From an uncultured Novosphingobium sp. (GTDB lineage Bacteria > Pseudomonadota > Alphaproteobacteria > Sphingomonadales > Sphingomonadaceae): DNA of 59,206 nt. Where the stretch lies: the NCBI GenBank assembly GCA_937864195.1, contig CALMJG010000006.1, positions 1 through 59,206 of the forward strand. Direction: 5' to 3'. The notes under the pieces were generated by a model. The model was not told where the DNA came from and made no database searches. It saw only the letters and a list, made by a program, of their open reading frames with translations. Shown in pieces: positions 32,106-42,059 of the stretch. The first letter of the stretch is position 1. Every line of letters starts with the position of its first letter. The translations under genes and the position numbers were made by a program.

Positions 32106-34550
32106 ATGAAGGCAATTCGCACCGCAATGCTGCTTGGCAGCGCTGCCGGCCTCGTGCTGGCCACGCCGGCGTTCGCCGCCGGGCAGGCTGCCGAAACCGA
32201 GGCTGCACCCGGCGAGATCATCGTTACCGCGCAGCGCCGCGCGGAATCGCTCAACGATGTCGCCATGGCCGTCCAGGCGGTCGATGCCGATACCCTGCAG
32301 GCGCTGCGCGTTACCGACGTGCGCGACCTGACCGCCGTCGCCCCCAGCTTCACCGTCTCGCAGAGCTATCAGGGGGTGCCGACCTACACCCTGCGCGGCA
32401 TCGGCTTCAACACCATCAACCTTTCGGCCACCTCGACTGTCGGCACCTATGTCGATGAAGTCGCCTATGCCTATCCGATCATGAACACCGGCCCGGTGAT
32501 GGATCTTGAGCGCGTTGAAGTGCTGAAGGGCCCGCAGGGCACGCTTTATGGCCGCAACACCACGGCGGGCCTGATCAACTTCATCACCGCCAAGCCGACC
32601 GACAAGTTCGAGGGCGGCCTGTCGGTCGATCTCGGCAATTACGACACCTACAACATCGGCGGCCACATCTCCGGCCCGCTGGGCGAAGGCATCGCCGCGC
32701 GCATCGCCGTGCGCAGCGAGAATTCGGACAAGGGCTGGCAGGTCAGCAACAGCCGCGGCGACCGGCTGGGCAAGGTCGACAAGCTGGGCGTGCGCGGCAG
32801 CCTGGCGCTCGATCCGGCCGAGGGCACCCACATCGACATGTCGGTGTTCTGGTGGCAGAACAAGTCGGACACGGTGGCCGGACAGGGCATCGGCTTCACC
32901 CCCGCCACCAACCCGGTGACCGGCACCAGCAATTCCCGCCTGTTCAACGCCCCGGGCCTGGCCAACTATCTGGCCGCCAACTTCCCGACCAAGGCCACCC
33001 AGGCCGACTGGGCGCCGGAAGCCGCGCGCTCGGCCGACATCGGCACCGGGCTTGGCCTGAAAGGGCCGCTGGCAGAGAACAACCGCTTCTGGGGCCTGAA
33101 GCTGCGGATCGACCAGGATCTGGGCCCGGACATGAAGCTCGTCTCGCTGACCAGCTACAACGACTTCAAGCGCGACGCCCTGTCCGACTGGAGCGGCGCG
33201 CCCTATGAAGTCCTGCTCCAGAAGACCGACGGGCGGATCAAGAGCTTCGCGCAGGAACTGCACGTCGAGGGCAAGTCCGGCCCGGTCAACTGGCTGCTGG
33301 GCGGCTACTATGCCAACGACCGGATCGTCGATGCCAATCGCACCATGCTGGGCCAGAACGCCAACGTCGGGCTGATCCGCTATGCCGGTTCCGGCCTGCT
33401 GACCTCGCCGTTCAACTCGGGCGGCTACACCGCCACGCAGATGGCCCAGGCCTTCCGCACCTATGAGGACATCGGCCGCATCCGCACCCGCACCTGGAGC
33501 CTGTTCGGCAATGCCGACTGGCAGCTGACCGACCAGTTCAAGGCCAGCGTCGGCCTGCGCTATACCGAGGACCGCCAGCGCTACAACGGGTGCAGCCGCG
33601 ACTTCAACGGCAACATGCTGCCCAACGTCAACGTGGTGAACCGCGCGCTCTACTTCCAGACCTATGGCGTGGTGGCGGCCCCGATCACCCAGGGCCAGTG
33701 CAACACCTTCAATCCCACGACCGGCACCTTCGGCGAAGTCGCATCGGTGCTGGAAGAAAACAACCTGGCCTGGCGCGTCGCGCTGGACTGGCAGCCGAAC
33801 AACGACACGCTGGTCTATGCCTCGGTCAGCCGTGGCTACAAGTCGGGCACCACGCCGATCAACGCGGCGAACCTGGCCCGCCAGAACGCGCCGGTGGTGC
33901 AGGAAAAGCTGACCGCCTACGAACTGGGCCTGAAGGCGACCCTGGCCGACCGCAAGGTCCAGGCCAATGTCTCGGTGTTCTACTATGACTACGCGGACAA
34001 GCAGATCAGCACCTATTTCGCCGATCCGATCTACACCGCCCTAGCGCGCCTGGACAACGTACCCAAGTCCGAAGCCTACGGGCTTGAGGCCGAGCTGACG
34101 GTGCGCCCGATGCGCGGCGTGGCGCTGACCGGCAACGCGCTGTGGCTGCACACCCGGATCAACAGCTACAACGGCACCAATGCCGGCGGTCTCCCGCAGA
34201 ACTTCGACGGCAGCGAGTTCATTTATTCGCCCAAGTTCCAGGGCAGCGTCACGCTGACCTATGACACGCCGATCAGCGATGGCCTCAACCTCAACGGGGC
34301 GATCGCGGCGCGCTACCAGTCGGAATCGAACACGATCTTCGAGGATCTGGCGCTCTACAAGATCAAGCCCTACGCAGTGGTCAACGCCAGCCTGGGCGTG
34401 AAGAGCGAAAGCGGCTGGTCGGCCTCGATCTGGGCCAAGAACCTGTTCGACAAGTATTACTGGTCGGCCGTGGCCAGCAATGCCAACGTCGTGGTCCGCT
34501 TCCCCAACCCGCCCCGCACCTTCGGGGTGAGCCTGGGTTACGACTTCTGA
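32106..34550 (+). CDS. TonB-dependent receptor 3
   Basis: Outer-membrane receptor of 814 residues. The signal peptide ends near LATPAFAAG, followed by the TonB-box region PGEIIVTAQRRAESLNDVAMA. The plug contains VEVLKGPQGTLYGRNTTAGLINF, and the barrel ends RTFGVSLGYDF with a terminal Phe. It belongs to the same sphingomonad catabolic subgroup as receptor 2. The ATG follows GGAGAG. A MpaB-type oxygenase gene follows after 28 nt on the same strand. Expression is probably set by the divergent LuxR-type regulator. Cargo is unknown. Confidence 0.9.
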   Translation: MKAIRTAMLLGSAAGLVLATPAFAAGQAAETEAAPGEIIVTAQRRAESLNDVAMAVQAVDADTLQALRVTDVRDLTAVAPSFTVSQSYQGVPTYTLRGIGFNTINLSATSTVGTYVDEVAYAYPIMNTGPVMDLERVEVLKGPQGTLYGRNTTAGLINFITAKPTDKFEGGLSVDLGNYDTYNIGGHISGPLGEGIAARIAVRSENSDKGWQVSNSRGDRLGKVDKLGVRGSLALDPAEGTHIDMSVFWWQNKSDTVAGQGIGFTPATNPVTGTSNSRLFNAPGLANYLAANFPTKATQADWAPEAARSADIGTGLGLKGPLAENNRFWGLKLRIDQDLGPDMKLVSLTSYNDFKRDALSDWSGAPYEVLLQKTDGRIKSFAQELHVEGKSGPVNWLLGGYYANDRIVDANRTMLGQNANVGLIRYAGSGLLTSPFNSGGYTATQMAQAFRTYEDIGRIRTRTWSLFGNADWQLTDQFKASVGLRYTEDRQRYNGCSRDFNGNMLPNVNVVNRALYFQTYGVVAAPITQGQCNTFNPTTGTFGEVASVLEENNLAWRVALDWQPNNDTLVYASVSRGYKSGTTPINAANLARQNAPVVQEKLTAYELGLKATLADRKVQANVSVFYYDYADKQISTYFADPIYTALARLDNVPKSEAYGLEAELTVRPMRGVALTGNALWLHTRINSYNGTNAGGLPQNFDGSEFIYSPKFQGSVTLTYDTPISDGLNLNGAIAARYQSESNTIFEDLALYKIKPYAVVNASLGVKSESGWSASIWAKNLFDKYYWSAVASNANVVVRFPNPPRTFGVSLGYDF

Positions 34551-34578
34551 GCTGAGTGACCGAAGAAGGAGCGCGGCA

Positions 34579-35475
34579 GTGCAGGAAACCTACCTTGGCA
34601 AAGCGATAAATTTCGCGGGTCCGGCAGGCGAACCTGCGCTGCTCGCTCCGGATTCGGTGCAGTGGCGCATCTACAAGAACCAGATCGCGCTGGGGATCGG
34701 CGGGATCGCCGCCGTCCTGCTGGAATTTGCCGAACCCCGCATCCGCAGCGGGGTGTGGGACCATTCGACCTACAAGGCCGACCCGATCGGCCGCTCACGC
34801 CGCACCGGCACGGTCGCGCTGCTCGCCTGCTATGGCCCGGCCAGCCTTGCGAAACAGGTGATCGGCGGGGTCACCCGGATGCACGCCAAGGTCAAGGGCG
34901 AGACGCCCGCCGGCGAGGCTTACGAGGCGCTCGATCCGGTGCTGCTCGATTGGGTGGCGGCAACGGCGGCTTATGGCTTCCTCACCGCCTATGACCGCTT
35001 CGTCAGCCCGCTATCGCGCGCCGACAAGGACCGTTTCCTGCGCGACAGCGAAGCCGTGGGCAGCCAGTTCGGCGCGCGCCGCACGCCGCAGTCGGTCGAC
35101 GATTTCATGGCCATGCTGGAAGAGCTGGAACCCCGGTTCGAGGCCCATCCGATCATTTTCGAGTTTCTCGACATCATCGAATCCGGCACCGCCGCGCCCT
35201 CCATCCCGCGCTTCCTTCACCGCGCGGTGGCGCGCGCCGCCGTTTCCCTGCTGCCGCCGCGCGTGCGCGCACGGCTGCAACTGGGCAGACATTACGACCT
35301 CAAGCTGCGCGACCGCTGGGCGCTGAAGCTCGCGGGCCGGATGGCCGACCGCAAGTTTGATCCGGTCTCTCCGCCCGCGCAGGCCTGCGAGCGGCTGGGC
35401 CTGCCCGCCGACTTCCTCTATCGCCCCCAGGCCGAGCAGCAGCGGCTGCTCTCGGAGATCAGGCAGGCGGCCTGA
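34579..35475 (+). CDS. oxygenase MpaB family protein (DUF2236)
   Basis: All-helical protein of 298 residues of the DUF2236/MpaB/latex-clearing-protein group, whose characterised members are b-type heme oxygenases cleaving C=C bonds (rubber, mycophenolic acid side chain). The diagnostic stretch is EFAEPRIRSGVWDHSTYKADPIGRS; VAATAAYGFLTAYDRFVSPLS follows. No signal peptide is seen, so it is cytoplasmic, unlike secreted Lcp. The GTG start has AAGGAG 8 nt upstream. It follows TonB receptor 3 and overlaps the convergent HlyD gene by 17 bp. A role in oxidising an unsaturated side chain of the imported compound is plausible but unproven. Confidence 0.8.
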   Translation: MQETYLGKAINFAGPAGEPALLAPDSVQWRIYKNQIALGIGGIAAVLLEFAEPRIRSGVWDHSTYKADPIGRSRRTGTVALLACYGPASLAKQVIGGVTRMHAKVKGETPAGEAYEALDPVLLDWVAATAAYGFLTAYDRFVSPLSRADKDRFLRDSEAVGSQFGARRTPQSVDDFMAMLEELEPRFEAHPIIFEFLDIIESGTAAPSIPRFLHRAVARAAVSLLPPRVRARLQLGRHYDLKLRDRWALKLAGRMADRKFDPVSPPAQACERLGLPADFLYRPQAEQQRLLSEIRQAA

Positions 35476-36664
35476 CCTTCACCCCGTCGGCGACTTTCTC
35501 GCCGGGATGCAGCACGACCATGTCGCCTGCCGACAGACCGCCCAGCACTTCGGCGCTCTCGTCGTTGAGGTGGCCGACCCTGACCGCAACCTTGCGCGCG
35601 CGGCCATCGCTGCCGACCGCGAAGACCGCCCAGCCCTCGCCCTGCCGGAACAGCGCGCCGAGCGGCACTCGCAGCACATCCGGCGCGGACCACAGCGCGA
35701 CCCGCACGATCACCCGGTAGCCATGCCCCAGCCGCGCGCTAGCGGCGGCGGGATCGGTCAGGTCGATCACCACGTTGACCCGCTGCTCTTCCACGCCCAG
35801 CGCGGAAATCTTGGTGAAGCCATAGGGTTCGACCAGCCGCACCCTGCCCTTCAGCGGCACTTCGCCGCCCCATGCGTCGATCTCCACCGGCGCTCCGGGC
35901 GTGACCTTCACCGCGTCGGCGGAAAGCATGTCGGACACGATCTCGATGGCCGAGGGATCGCCAATCTCCAGCAGCGCGGTGCCCGCCGCCACCGGTCCGG
36001 CGCTTTCGTGCAGCACCCGCATCACCGCGCCCGAAACCGGAGCCTTCACCCGGACCACCTGTCCCGATGGAACGCCCGCACCGCCGCGCAGCGAGGCGCG
36101 CGCCGCCTGCAGCGCGTGGAGCGCGGCGTCCTCGCCCTGCCGCGCGGCGGCAGAGGCGGCGCGGGTCTGGTCGCGCGCGGCGCGCGCCGCATCGGCCTGG
36201 GCGCGGCTGACAAAGCCCTTCGCGCTCAGCGCGGCAATGCGCGCATGATCCGCCTCGGCCAGCCGCTGCGCCGCGCCGGCCTGCTGGACCTGCGCGCGGG
36301 TGGCGGCAAGCTGGGCCTCCAGTCCGGAGATCCGCGCGGCGGTCTCCGCATAGCTGCGGCTGTCGACCGGGCTGGGCGCGACCGGCTGGATTTCCGCCAG
36401 CACGCTGCTCCCCGCAGTCACCCGCGCGCCCGGCTTGAAGGGAATGCGCAGCACCTCGCCCGTCACCGGCGAGGATACGGTGTACAAATCGCGCACCCGC
36501 GTTTCGCCAAGGTCGCCGACGCTGACCTGCATGGGGCCGCGCGTCACTTCGGCCATGTCCACTTCCAGCGCGGGCTTGCGCAGCAGGAACCACACCGCCA
36601 GCGCGAGGGCGACGATCACCAGCGCGGCGGTAATTCTGGGTCCGGTCAGGGCCTTGGGCGTCAT
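35459..36664 (-). CDS. HlyD-like periplasmic adaptor of an ABC exporter
   Basis: Membrane-fusion protein of 401 residues. One N-terminal membrane segment (ITAALVIVALALAVWFLL) anchors it. The lipoyl half-motifs are VSSPVTGEVLRIPFKPGARVTAGSSVLAEIQP and VKAPVSGAVMRVLHESAGPVAAGTALLEIG, flanking a coiled-coil hairpin rich in Ala, Gln and Arg (about 110-205). A beta-barrel and membrane-proximal domain follow. It starts 2 nt after the permease stop and belongs to the four-gene run from 41341. It bridges an inner-membrane FtsX-type permease to the outer membrane or periplasm. Cargo is unknown; MacAB-like export of lipids, peptides or drugs is typical. Confidence 0.87.
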   Translation of the reverse strand: MTPKALTGPRITAALVIVALALAVWFLLRKPALEVDMAEVTRGPMQVSVGDLGETRVRDLYTVSSPVTGEVLRIPFKPGARVTAGSSVLAEIQPVAPSPVDSRSYAETAARISGLEAQLAATRAQVQQAGAAQRLAEADHARIAALSAKGFVSRAQADAARAARDQTRAASAAARQGEDAALHALQAARASLRGGAGVPSGQVVRVKAPVSGAVMRVLHESAGPVAAGTALLEIGDPSAIEIVSDMLSADAVKVTPGAPVEIDAWGGEVPLKGRVRLVEPYGFTKISALGVEEQRVNVVIDLTDPAAASARLGHGYRVIVRVALWSAPDVLRVPLGALFRQGEGWAVFAVGSDGRARKVAVRVGHLNDESAEVLGGLSAGDMVVLHPGEKVADGVKVRPPA

Positions 36665-36666
36665 GC

Positions 36667-39027
36667 TTACTCCCGAGTCTTGAGCGCTCTTACCAGATCG
36701 AGCCGGTCGGCGCTGCGGCGGATCAGCCAGGCGGTCGCCCCTGCCGAAAGCGCCACCACGAAGACCCCCTGCGCCAGCGTTTTCGCGCTGACGGCGGCGG
36801 GGATCAGGAACAGGTCACTGGAAAAGCTGGCCGCGATATAGCGCGAGATCGCCACCCCCAGCATCAGCCCCAGCGGCAGCGAGGCGAGCGCGGTAAGCGC
36901 CAGTTCGCCCACCAGCACGAACCCCGCCTCGCCCTTGCGGAAGCCCAGCACCCGCATCGAGGCGAGGTCGCGGGCGCGCTCCGACAGGCTGATCCGCGCG
37001 GCGGTGTAGGTGACGCCAACCACGATCAGCACGGAAAACACCGTGTTGAACAGGGTAACGATCCCCATCGACTGGGCAATCGTCTCGCGGATACCGCGCA
37101 GCGCCGCCGAGGCCACGGTGACGCCCGCCACCATCGGCGTCTGCTTGAGCGCGGCGTAAAGCACGTCGAGCTTGCCAGGCTCGGCCATGACATAGGCCCC
37201 GCTCGCCACATCGCCCTCGCGCAACAGGCGGGCAAGTTCGCCGCGCTCCACCACCACCGAGGCGCCGAGCGGCACGTCGATCACCTGCGCGATCGGCAGG
37301 GTAAAGCTCTGCCGATCGCCCTCGGTCACGCGCACCGCGATGCTGTCTCCCGCCCCGACCCCGAGCTTGCGGGCGAGCTGGCCGGAAATCAGCGCGCCGC
37401 GCGGCGGCGGCTCGATCACCGCGCCGTCCAGCGTTACCAGCCGCATCAGCGTGGCCCCGCGCGGCAGCCCAAGCACGCTCTCGCGCGAGCGGTAGGGGCC
37501 GTTCTCCAGCTCGGCGGGAACCCCGCGCCACAGTTCCACCCGCTGCACGCCGGGCAAGGTCAGCAGCTCGCGCTGCACCCGCGCGTCCCTTGGCTCGGCG
37601 AAGGTCAGCGACAGGTCGGCGCGCTGCCCGCGCACGAAGGTCAGGTCGATCATCCGCTCGACATTGTCGGTCGAACTGGCCGAGGCGACGTAAAGCCCCA
37701 GCGCCGCTGCCAGCCCCGCCACGCTGGCCATGGTGCGCCACGGCCGGCGAAACAGGCCGCGCAGGATCATCCGTGATGGCTCGTCCGGCAGGGCGCGCAC
37801 GATCCGGTCGGTCAGGCCGGTGCGCGAATAGGCGGCAGGCGCGGGTGGGCGCATCGCCTCCGCCGGGGTCAGCCGCTGCGCGCGCCAGACCGATCCCGCC
37901 GCGCCAAGCACGACCGAGAGCAGCGCCAGCCCGCCCGCGCCCAGATAGATGTCCGCGCCGCCAACGAAGTTGAGGAAGGGGAAGGTGTAGAATTCCTGGT
38001 ACATCCCCGCGACCCCGCGCCCCATCCACGCCCCCAGCCCCCAGCCAAGCAGCACGCCGCCAACCGACAGCAGCACGGCCAGCATCGCGTAATGGCGCAC
38101 GATCGCGGCGCTGCGATAGCCGAAGGCCTTGAGCAGGCCGATCACCTCGCGCTCGGTATCGACCAGCCGGGCGAGCAGGATGTTGAGCAGGAAGGCCGCG
38201 ACGCCAAGGAAGATCGGCGGCAGGATTTCGACGATTGTGCGCAGCTGGTCGATCTCGCTGGTGACGAACCGGTCGGACACCAGCAGGTCGCGCCCGAAGG
38301 CCCCGCTCGCGCCATAGGGGGCGGTGAGGAGGTCGATGCGGCGGATCGTCTCCGCCGCGAGCGCGCCGGGAGCCAGCCGCACCAGCGCCTCGTTGAACCC
38401 GTCCCGCATGTCGAGTGCGGCGCTGAGCGGTTCGCGCGCCATCCACAGCACCCCGAAGCGGCGATTGTCCGGGAAGATCTGCCCCGGCGCGACCGAATAG
38501 ACGTATTCGGGCGAAAGCGCGGTGCCGACCAGCCGCAGCTCGATCCGCTTGCCGTGGACCAGCGCGGGCAGCCGGTCCCCCAGCGAAAGGCGCGCAGCCT
38601 TCACGAACAGTTCGCTCGCCACCACCTCGTCGGCGCGGCCCTCGCGCGGCAGGCGGCCCGAGCGCAGCACCAGCCGGTTGAGATCGGCCGGCAGCGAGTG
38701 AATCCGCGCCGAGACCGGCTCCGCCACCCCGGCAATGTCTAGCGTCGCATGGGCCGAAACGCGGCTTTCCACCCCCGCCACGCCCGGCACCTGCCGCAGT
38801 TCGCGCGTCAGGCTGTCCGGCGCGCGGCGCAGCGGCGCCCACAGGTCAGCGAGGGCGTAGCGGGCGTAATAGGCCTCGCGCGTCGCCTCAAGGCTGCGGA
38901 TCATGCCGTAGGACATGACGACCATGCCGACCCCGGCAGCCATGACCAGCGCGATGGCGACTGCCTGGGCACGCAGCCGCCACAGGTCGCGCAGCAGTTT
39001 GACAGTCAGGGGCCGCGAAGGCCTCAC
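36667..39027 (-). CDS. ABC transporter permease, FtsX/MacB-like, two-domain
   Basis: Inner-membrane permease of 786 residues with two FtsX repeats. N-terminal membrane segment [18 protein letters not shown] is followed by a large periplasmic domain, then a three-helix block around [33 protein letters not shown] second membrane start [17 protein letters not shown], a second periplasmic domain and a second three-helix block ([37 protein letters not shown]) complete it. The GTG start overlaps the ATPase stop (GTGA). Permeases of this type work mechanically with an adaptor rather than by a classical pore. The partners are the genes on either side. Confidence 0.87.
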   Translation of the reverse strand: MRPSRPLTVKLLRDLWRLRAQAVAIALVMAAGVGMVVMSYGMIRSLEATREAYYARYALADLWAPLRRAPDSLTRELRQVPGVAGVESRVSAHATLDIAGVAEPVSARIHSLPADLNRLVLRSGRLPREGRADEVVASELFVKAARLSLGDRLPALVHGKRIELRLVGTALSPEYVYSVAPGQIFPDNRRFGVLWMAREPLSAALDMRDGFNEALVRLAPGALAAETIRRIDLLTAPYGASGAFGRDLLVSDRFVTSEIDQLRTIVEILPPIFLGVAAFLLNILLARLVDTEREVIGLLKAFGYRSAAIVRHYAMLAVLLSVGGVLLGWGLGAWMGRGVAGMYQEFYTFPFLNFVGGADIYLGAGGLALLSVVLGAAGSVWRAQRLTPAEAMRPPAPAAYSRTGLTDRIVRALPDEPSRMILRGLFRRPWRTMASVAGLAAALGLYVASASSTDNVERMIDLTFVRGQRADLSLTFAEPRDARVQRELLTLPGVQRVELWRGVPAELENGPYRSRESVLGLPRGATLMRLVTLDGAVIEPPPRGALISGQLARKLGVGAGDSIAVRVTEGDRQSFTLPIAQVIDVPLGASVVVERGELARLLREGDVASGAYVMAEPGKLDVLYAALKQTPMVAGVTVASAALRGIRETIAQSMGIVTLFNTVFSVLIVVGVTYTAARISLSERARDLASMRVLGFRKGEAGFVLVGELALTALASLPLGLMLGVAISRYIAASFSSDLFLIPAAVSAKTLAQGVFVVALSAGATAWLIRRSADRLDLVRALKTRE

Positions 39028-39737
39028 CAGGCGAGCTCGACAGGCGACTTGCGCACTGCGTTCCGGCTGTGCGAGGCGATCCCGCCATCGGCAAAGCGGA
39101 TCACCTCGTCCGCCATGTCCGCGATCACCGCGTTATGGGTGATGATGAACACGGTGGTCCCGACCTCGCGGTTGATCGTGTCGAGCGCGGCGAGCACCCG
39201 CGCGCCGGTTTTGGAATCGAGCGCGCCGGTCGGCTCGTCGCACAGCAGCACCTCCGGGCGCTTGGCGATGGCGCGGGCGATGGCGACGCGCTGTTGCTCG
39301 CCGCCCGAAAGCTGAGCGGGGAAATGGTCGAGCCGGTCCTCCAGCCCGACCAGCGCCAGCGCCTCTTCGGGTGTCATCGGGCTTTCGGCGATGTCGGTGA
39401 TCAGCTGCACGTTCTCGCGCGCGGTAAGCGAGGCGATCAGGTTGTAGAACTGGAACACGAAGCCGATCGAGCGGCGGCGGTATTCGGTGAGGCCATCGCT
39501 GTCGAGCGCGGTGATTTCCAGATCGCGAAACCACGCCTGCCCGCTGGTCGCGCTGTCCAGCCCGCCCAGGATGTTGAGCAAGGTCGATTTGCCCGATCCC
39601 GAAGGGCCGAGCAGCACCAGCATCTCACCCTCGTGCACGGTCAGGTCCACCCCGCGCAGCGCGTGGACCGCCGCCGCGCCTTCGCCATAGCTCTTGGTCA
39701 GGCCCAGGGTGCGGTAGATTGCCGCGCCCTCGGCCAT
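39024..39737 (-). CDS. ABC transporter ATP-binding protein (LolD/MacB type)
   Basis: ATPase of 237 residues. Walker A is [13 protein letters not shown], the Q-loop is [19 protein letters not shown], the signature is [16 protein letters not shown], Walker B is [15 protein letters not shown], and the H-loop is FIITHN. This profile is that of the LolD/MacB/FtsE group that drives FtsX-type permeases. Its ATG overlaps the stop of the upstream nuclease gene, and its stop overlaps the permease start, so the three are translationally coupled. Confidence 0.9.
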   Translation of the reverse strand: MAEGAAIYRTLGLTKSYGEGAAAVHALRGVDLTVHEGEMLVLLGPSGSGKSTLLNILGGLDSATSGQAWFRDLEITALDSDGLTEYRRRSIGFVFQFYNLIASLTARENVQLITDIAESPMTPEEALALVGLEDRLDHFPAQLSGGEQQRVAIARAIAKRPEVLLCDEPTGALDSKTGARVLAALDTINREVGTTVFIITHNAVIADMADEVIRFADGGIASHSRNAVRKSPVELAW

Positions 39738-41341
39738 CAGTGGCGGCCTTTCCGGCTCTTTTCCTCGCGGTGGCGGGTGTAGCTGTCCAGCACTTCGCGC
39801 ATCGCCGCGATGGCCTGCTGGCGCTGGCGCTCGTCCCTGATCTCGGCAAGATCGCGCTTCAGGCCGGTGACGAACTGGGCGTAGGAGTTCTGCCAGTCAT
39901 GCCCCAGCGCGGCGGTCAGGTCGGTGCGGCCCGTCTGGGTGCGGCGCGCGGGCGCGCCCGGCGGCAGTTCATAGACCTCGCCGATTTCGGGCAGGACCAC
40001 TTGCGTCCGCTCCAGCCGCTGGACGGACAGCTGGCGCAGCGCCTCCAGCGCCTCCTGCTCGCCGTGGATCAGGAACAGGCTGCCCGCGATCGGCGCGCGC
40101 GCGGCGATCCAGTTCGCCAGTTCACCCTGATCGGCATGGGCTGAATAGGAATCGAGCCGCCGGATCGCGGCGCGCACGATCACGTCCTCGCCGGAAATGC
40201 GCACCCGCTGCGCGCCTTCCATGATGACCCGGCCCAGCGTGCCGGCCGCCTGGAAGCCGACGAACAGCACCGTGGATTCGCGGCGGTGGAGGTTGTGGAT
40301 CAGGTGGTGGCGGATGCGCCCCGCCTCGCACATGCCGGATGCGGCCATGATGATCGCGCCCGACACAGAATTGAGCCGGATCGATTCCTGCACATTTTCG
40401 GTGAAGTGAAAGTTCGGCGCCTTGAACGTGCAGGCGGGATCGACGTCCTCAAGCTCGCCCGCATGGCGCTGGAACACGGTGGTCGCGCGGCTGGCGAGCG
40501 GGCTGTCGATGAACACCGGCACATCGGGGATCGCCTTGGCGCGCACCAGCTCGGCAATGTCGAACAGCAATTCCTGGGTCCGTTCCAGCGCGAAGGTCGG
40601 GATGACGAGGTTGCCGCCCCGCACCAGCGCGCCCCGGATTTCCGCTTCCAGCAGCTTGCGCCGCGCCGGGATGGTCAGTTCCTCGCGCTCGCGGTCGCCA
40701 TAGGTGCTTTCGCAAAGCACGTGATCGAAGCCCGAGGGGGCATCGGGATCGGGGTGGAACACCTTGTTGTCCGGGCCGAGATCGCCCGAGCACAGCACCC
40801 GCGCGCCCCCCGCCTCCAGTTCGGCGGAGGCCGAACCAAGAATGTGGCCGGCATTCCACAGCCGCGCGCGGAACCCCGGCGCAGGCTCGAACCATTCGCC
40901 CAGTTCCACCGGGCTGCACTGGCCCCAAGCGGCCAGTGCGTCAGCCTCGGTATAGAGCGGTTCGAACTCCTTCTCGCCCGCGCGGTCGCGGCGGCGATTG
41001 CGGCGCATGGTGTCCGCTTCCTGGATCCGGCCCGCGTCGGCCAGCATGTATTCGAGCAGGTCGGCGGTCGGCTGGGTGCACCAGATCCGCCCGGTGAAGC
41101 CCTGCGCGACAAGGCGCGGCAGCAGGCCGGAATGGTCGATATGCGCGTGGGTCAGCACCACCGCATCGACCTTGCGCGGATCGAAGCCGAAGGCCCCGGC
41201 GTTCAGCCCTTCCAGCGTGCGCGATCCCTGGAACAGGCCGCAATCGACCAGCACCCGCGCGTCGCCGCAGGTAAATTCGTGGCAGGACCCTGTCACGGTG
41301 CGCGCCGCGCCGTGGAAGCGCAGTTTCAACGAGTTGCTCAT
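39737..41341 (-). CDS. MBL-fold metallo-hydrolase, beta-CASP RNA/DNA nuclease family
   Basis: Protein of 534 residues of the CPSF73/YsfA-like beta-CASP group, probable RNA exonuclease/endonuclease. The zinc motif is [15 protein letters not shown]; further metal residues are in [22 protein letters not shown] and [14 protein letters not shown]. The beta-CASP part includes [14 protein letters not shown] and [20 protein letters not shown]-terminal extension of about 60 residues ([27 protein letters not shown]) is helical and uncommon. The start is the second Met of the frame ([11 protein letters not shown]). It is the first gene of a coupled run with an ABC exporter, an unusual partnership. Confidence 0.88.
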   Translation of the reverse strand: MSNSLKLRFHGAARTVTGSCHEFTCGDARVLVDCGLFQGSRTLEGLNAGAFGFDPRKVDAVVLTHAHIDHSGLLPRLVAQGFTGRIWCTQPTADLLEYMLADAGRIQEADTMRRNRRRDRAGEKEFEPLYTEADALAAWGQCSPVELGEWFEPAPGFRARLWNAGHILGSASAELEAGGARVLCSGDLGPDNKVFHPDPDAPSGFDHVLCESTYGDREREELTIPARRKLLEAEIRGALVRGGNLVIPTFALERTQELLFDIAELVRAKAIPDVPVFIDSPLASRATTVFQRHAGELEDVDPACTFKAPNFHFTENVQESIRLNSVSGAIIMAASGMCEAGRIRHHLIHNLHRRESTVLFVGFQAAGTLGRVIMEGAQRVRISGEDVIVRAAIRRLDSYSAHADQGELANWIAARAPIAGSLFLIHGEQEALEALRQLSVQRLERTQVVLPEIGEVYELPPGAPARRTQTGRTDLTAALGHDWQNSYAQFVTGLKRDLAEIRDERQRQQAIAAMREVLDSYTRHREEKSRKGRH

Positions 41342-41400
41342 GCGCGCACCCTGCCCCTCCCCCGGCCGCCTTACAAGGGCCGAGGTCAAATTTGGCGGCG

Positions 41401-42057
41401 CTAGTGAAACCGCACCGGCAGGGTGAAGACCAGGCGCTCGGACGCCATCCCCTGCGGCGGCGCGGGCATCGGGCTGGCGAGGCGCAGGGTGCGCAGCGCG
41501 ATCCGGTCGAGGTTGGCGCTGCCGCTGCTGCCCGCAATCTCGGCGGAAAGCAGCGCGCCCGCTGGCGACAGGCGAAACCGCACCGTGGCCTCCCCGCTCA
41601 GCCCCGCGCCCTGCGGTCGCCGCGCGGCGATATGGCGCCAGAGCTGCTGCTGGTAGGCGGCGAAGCCGTCCTCGGCCCGCTCCTGCCGCACGGGGGGCGG
41701 CGGCGGGGGCAGCGCCGGGGCTTGCCGGACCTGCGCGACAGGAGCCTCGGGCAAGGCGGGCGCCGGACCAGCCGCGAAGGACTGCTCCGGCGCCTGCGCA
41801 AGGATGGGGGGCGCGGCGGGCCGAGGCTCACCGCCCGCGCGGGGATGGACCGTCTCCTCCGGCTCTGGCGCAGGGGGGCGCGCCTCGGCCTTGAGGGTCA
41901 CCACGGTCAGCCGCGCGGGGCCGTGCGGGACGGAGGGGGGCTCCATTCCTGACACGGCCAGCACCCCCGCGGCGGCAAGCGCGTGCAGCGCGAGCGAGGC
42001 GAGGCCGGAAACCAGCCGTGCCTTTCCGCCCTGCCCCGTTCCTGCCGCCGATCCCAT
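41401..42057 (-). CDS. TonB-family energy transducer
   Basis: Protein of 218 residues. One N-terminal membrane anchor (LVSGLASLALHALAAAGVLAVSGM) is followed by a Pro-rich periplasmic linker (APEPEETVHPRAGG to PPPPPPVRQ) and a C-terminal TonB domain (YQQQLWRHIAARRPQGAGLSGEATVRFRLSPAGALLSAEI). The last segment ERLVFTLPVRFH fits the final strand. No exbB/exbD is adjacent. It starts 2 nt after the stop of the OprC-like receptor gene, so it is probably a dedicated transducer for that receptor. Confidence in the family is good; pairing with the receptor is inferred. Confidence 0.85.
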   Translation of the reverse strand: MGSAAGTGQGGKARLVSGLASLALHALAAAGVLAVSGMEPPSVPHGPARLTVVTLKAEARPPAPEPEETVHPRAGGEPRPAAPPILAQAPEQSFAAGPAPALPEAPVAQVRQAPALPPPPPPVRQERAEDGFAAYQQQLWRHIAARRPQGAGLSGEATVRFRLSPAGALLSAEIAGSSGSANLDRIALRTLRLASPMPAPPQGMASERLVFTLPVRFH

Positions 42058-42059
42058 GG

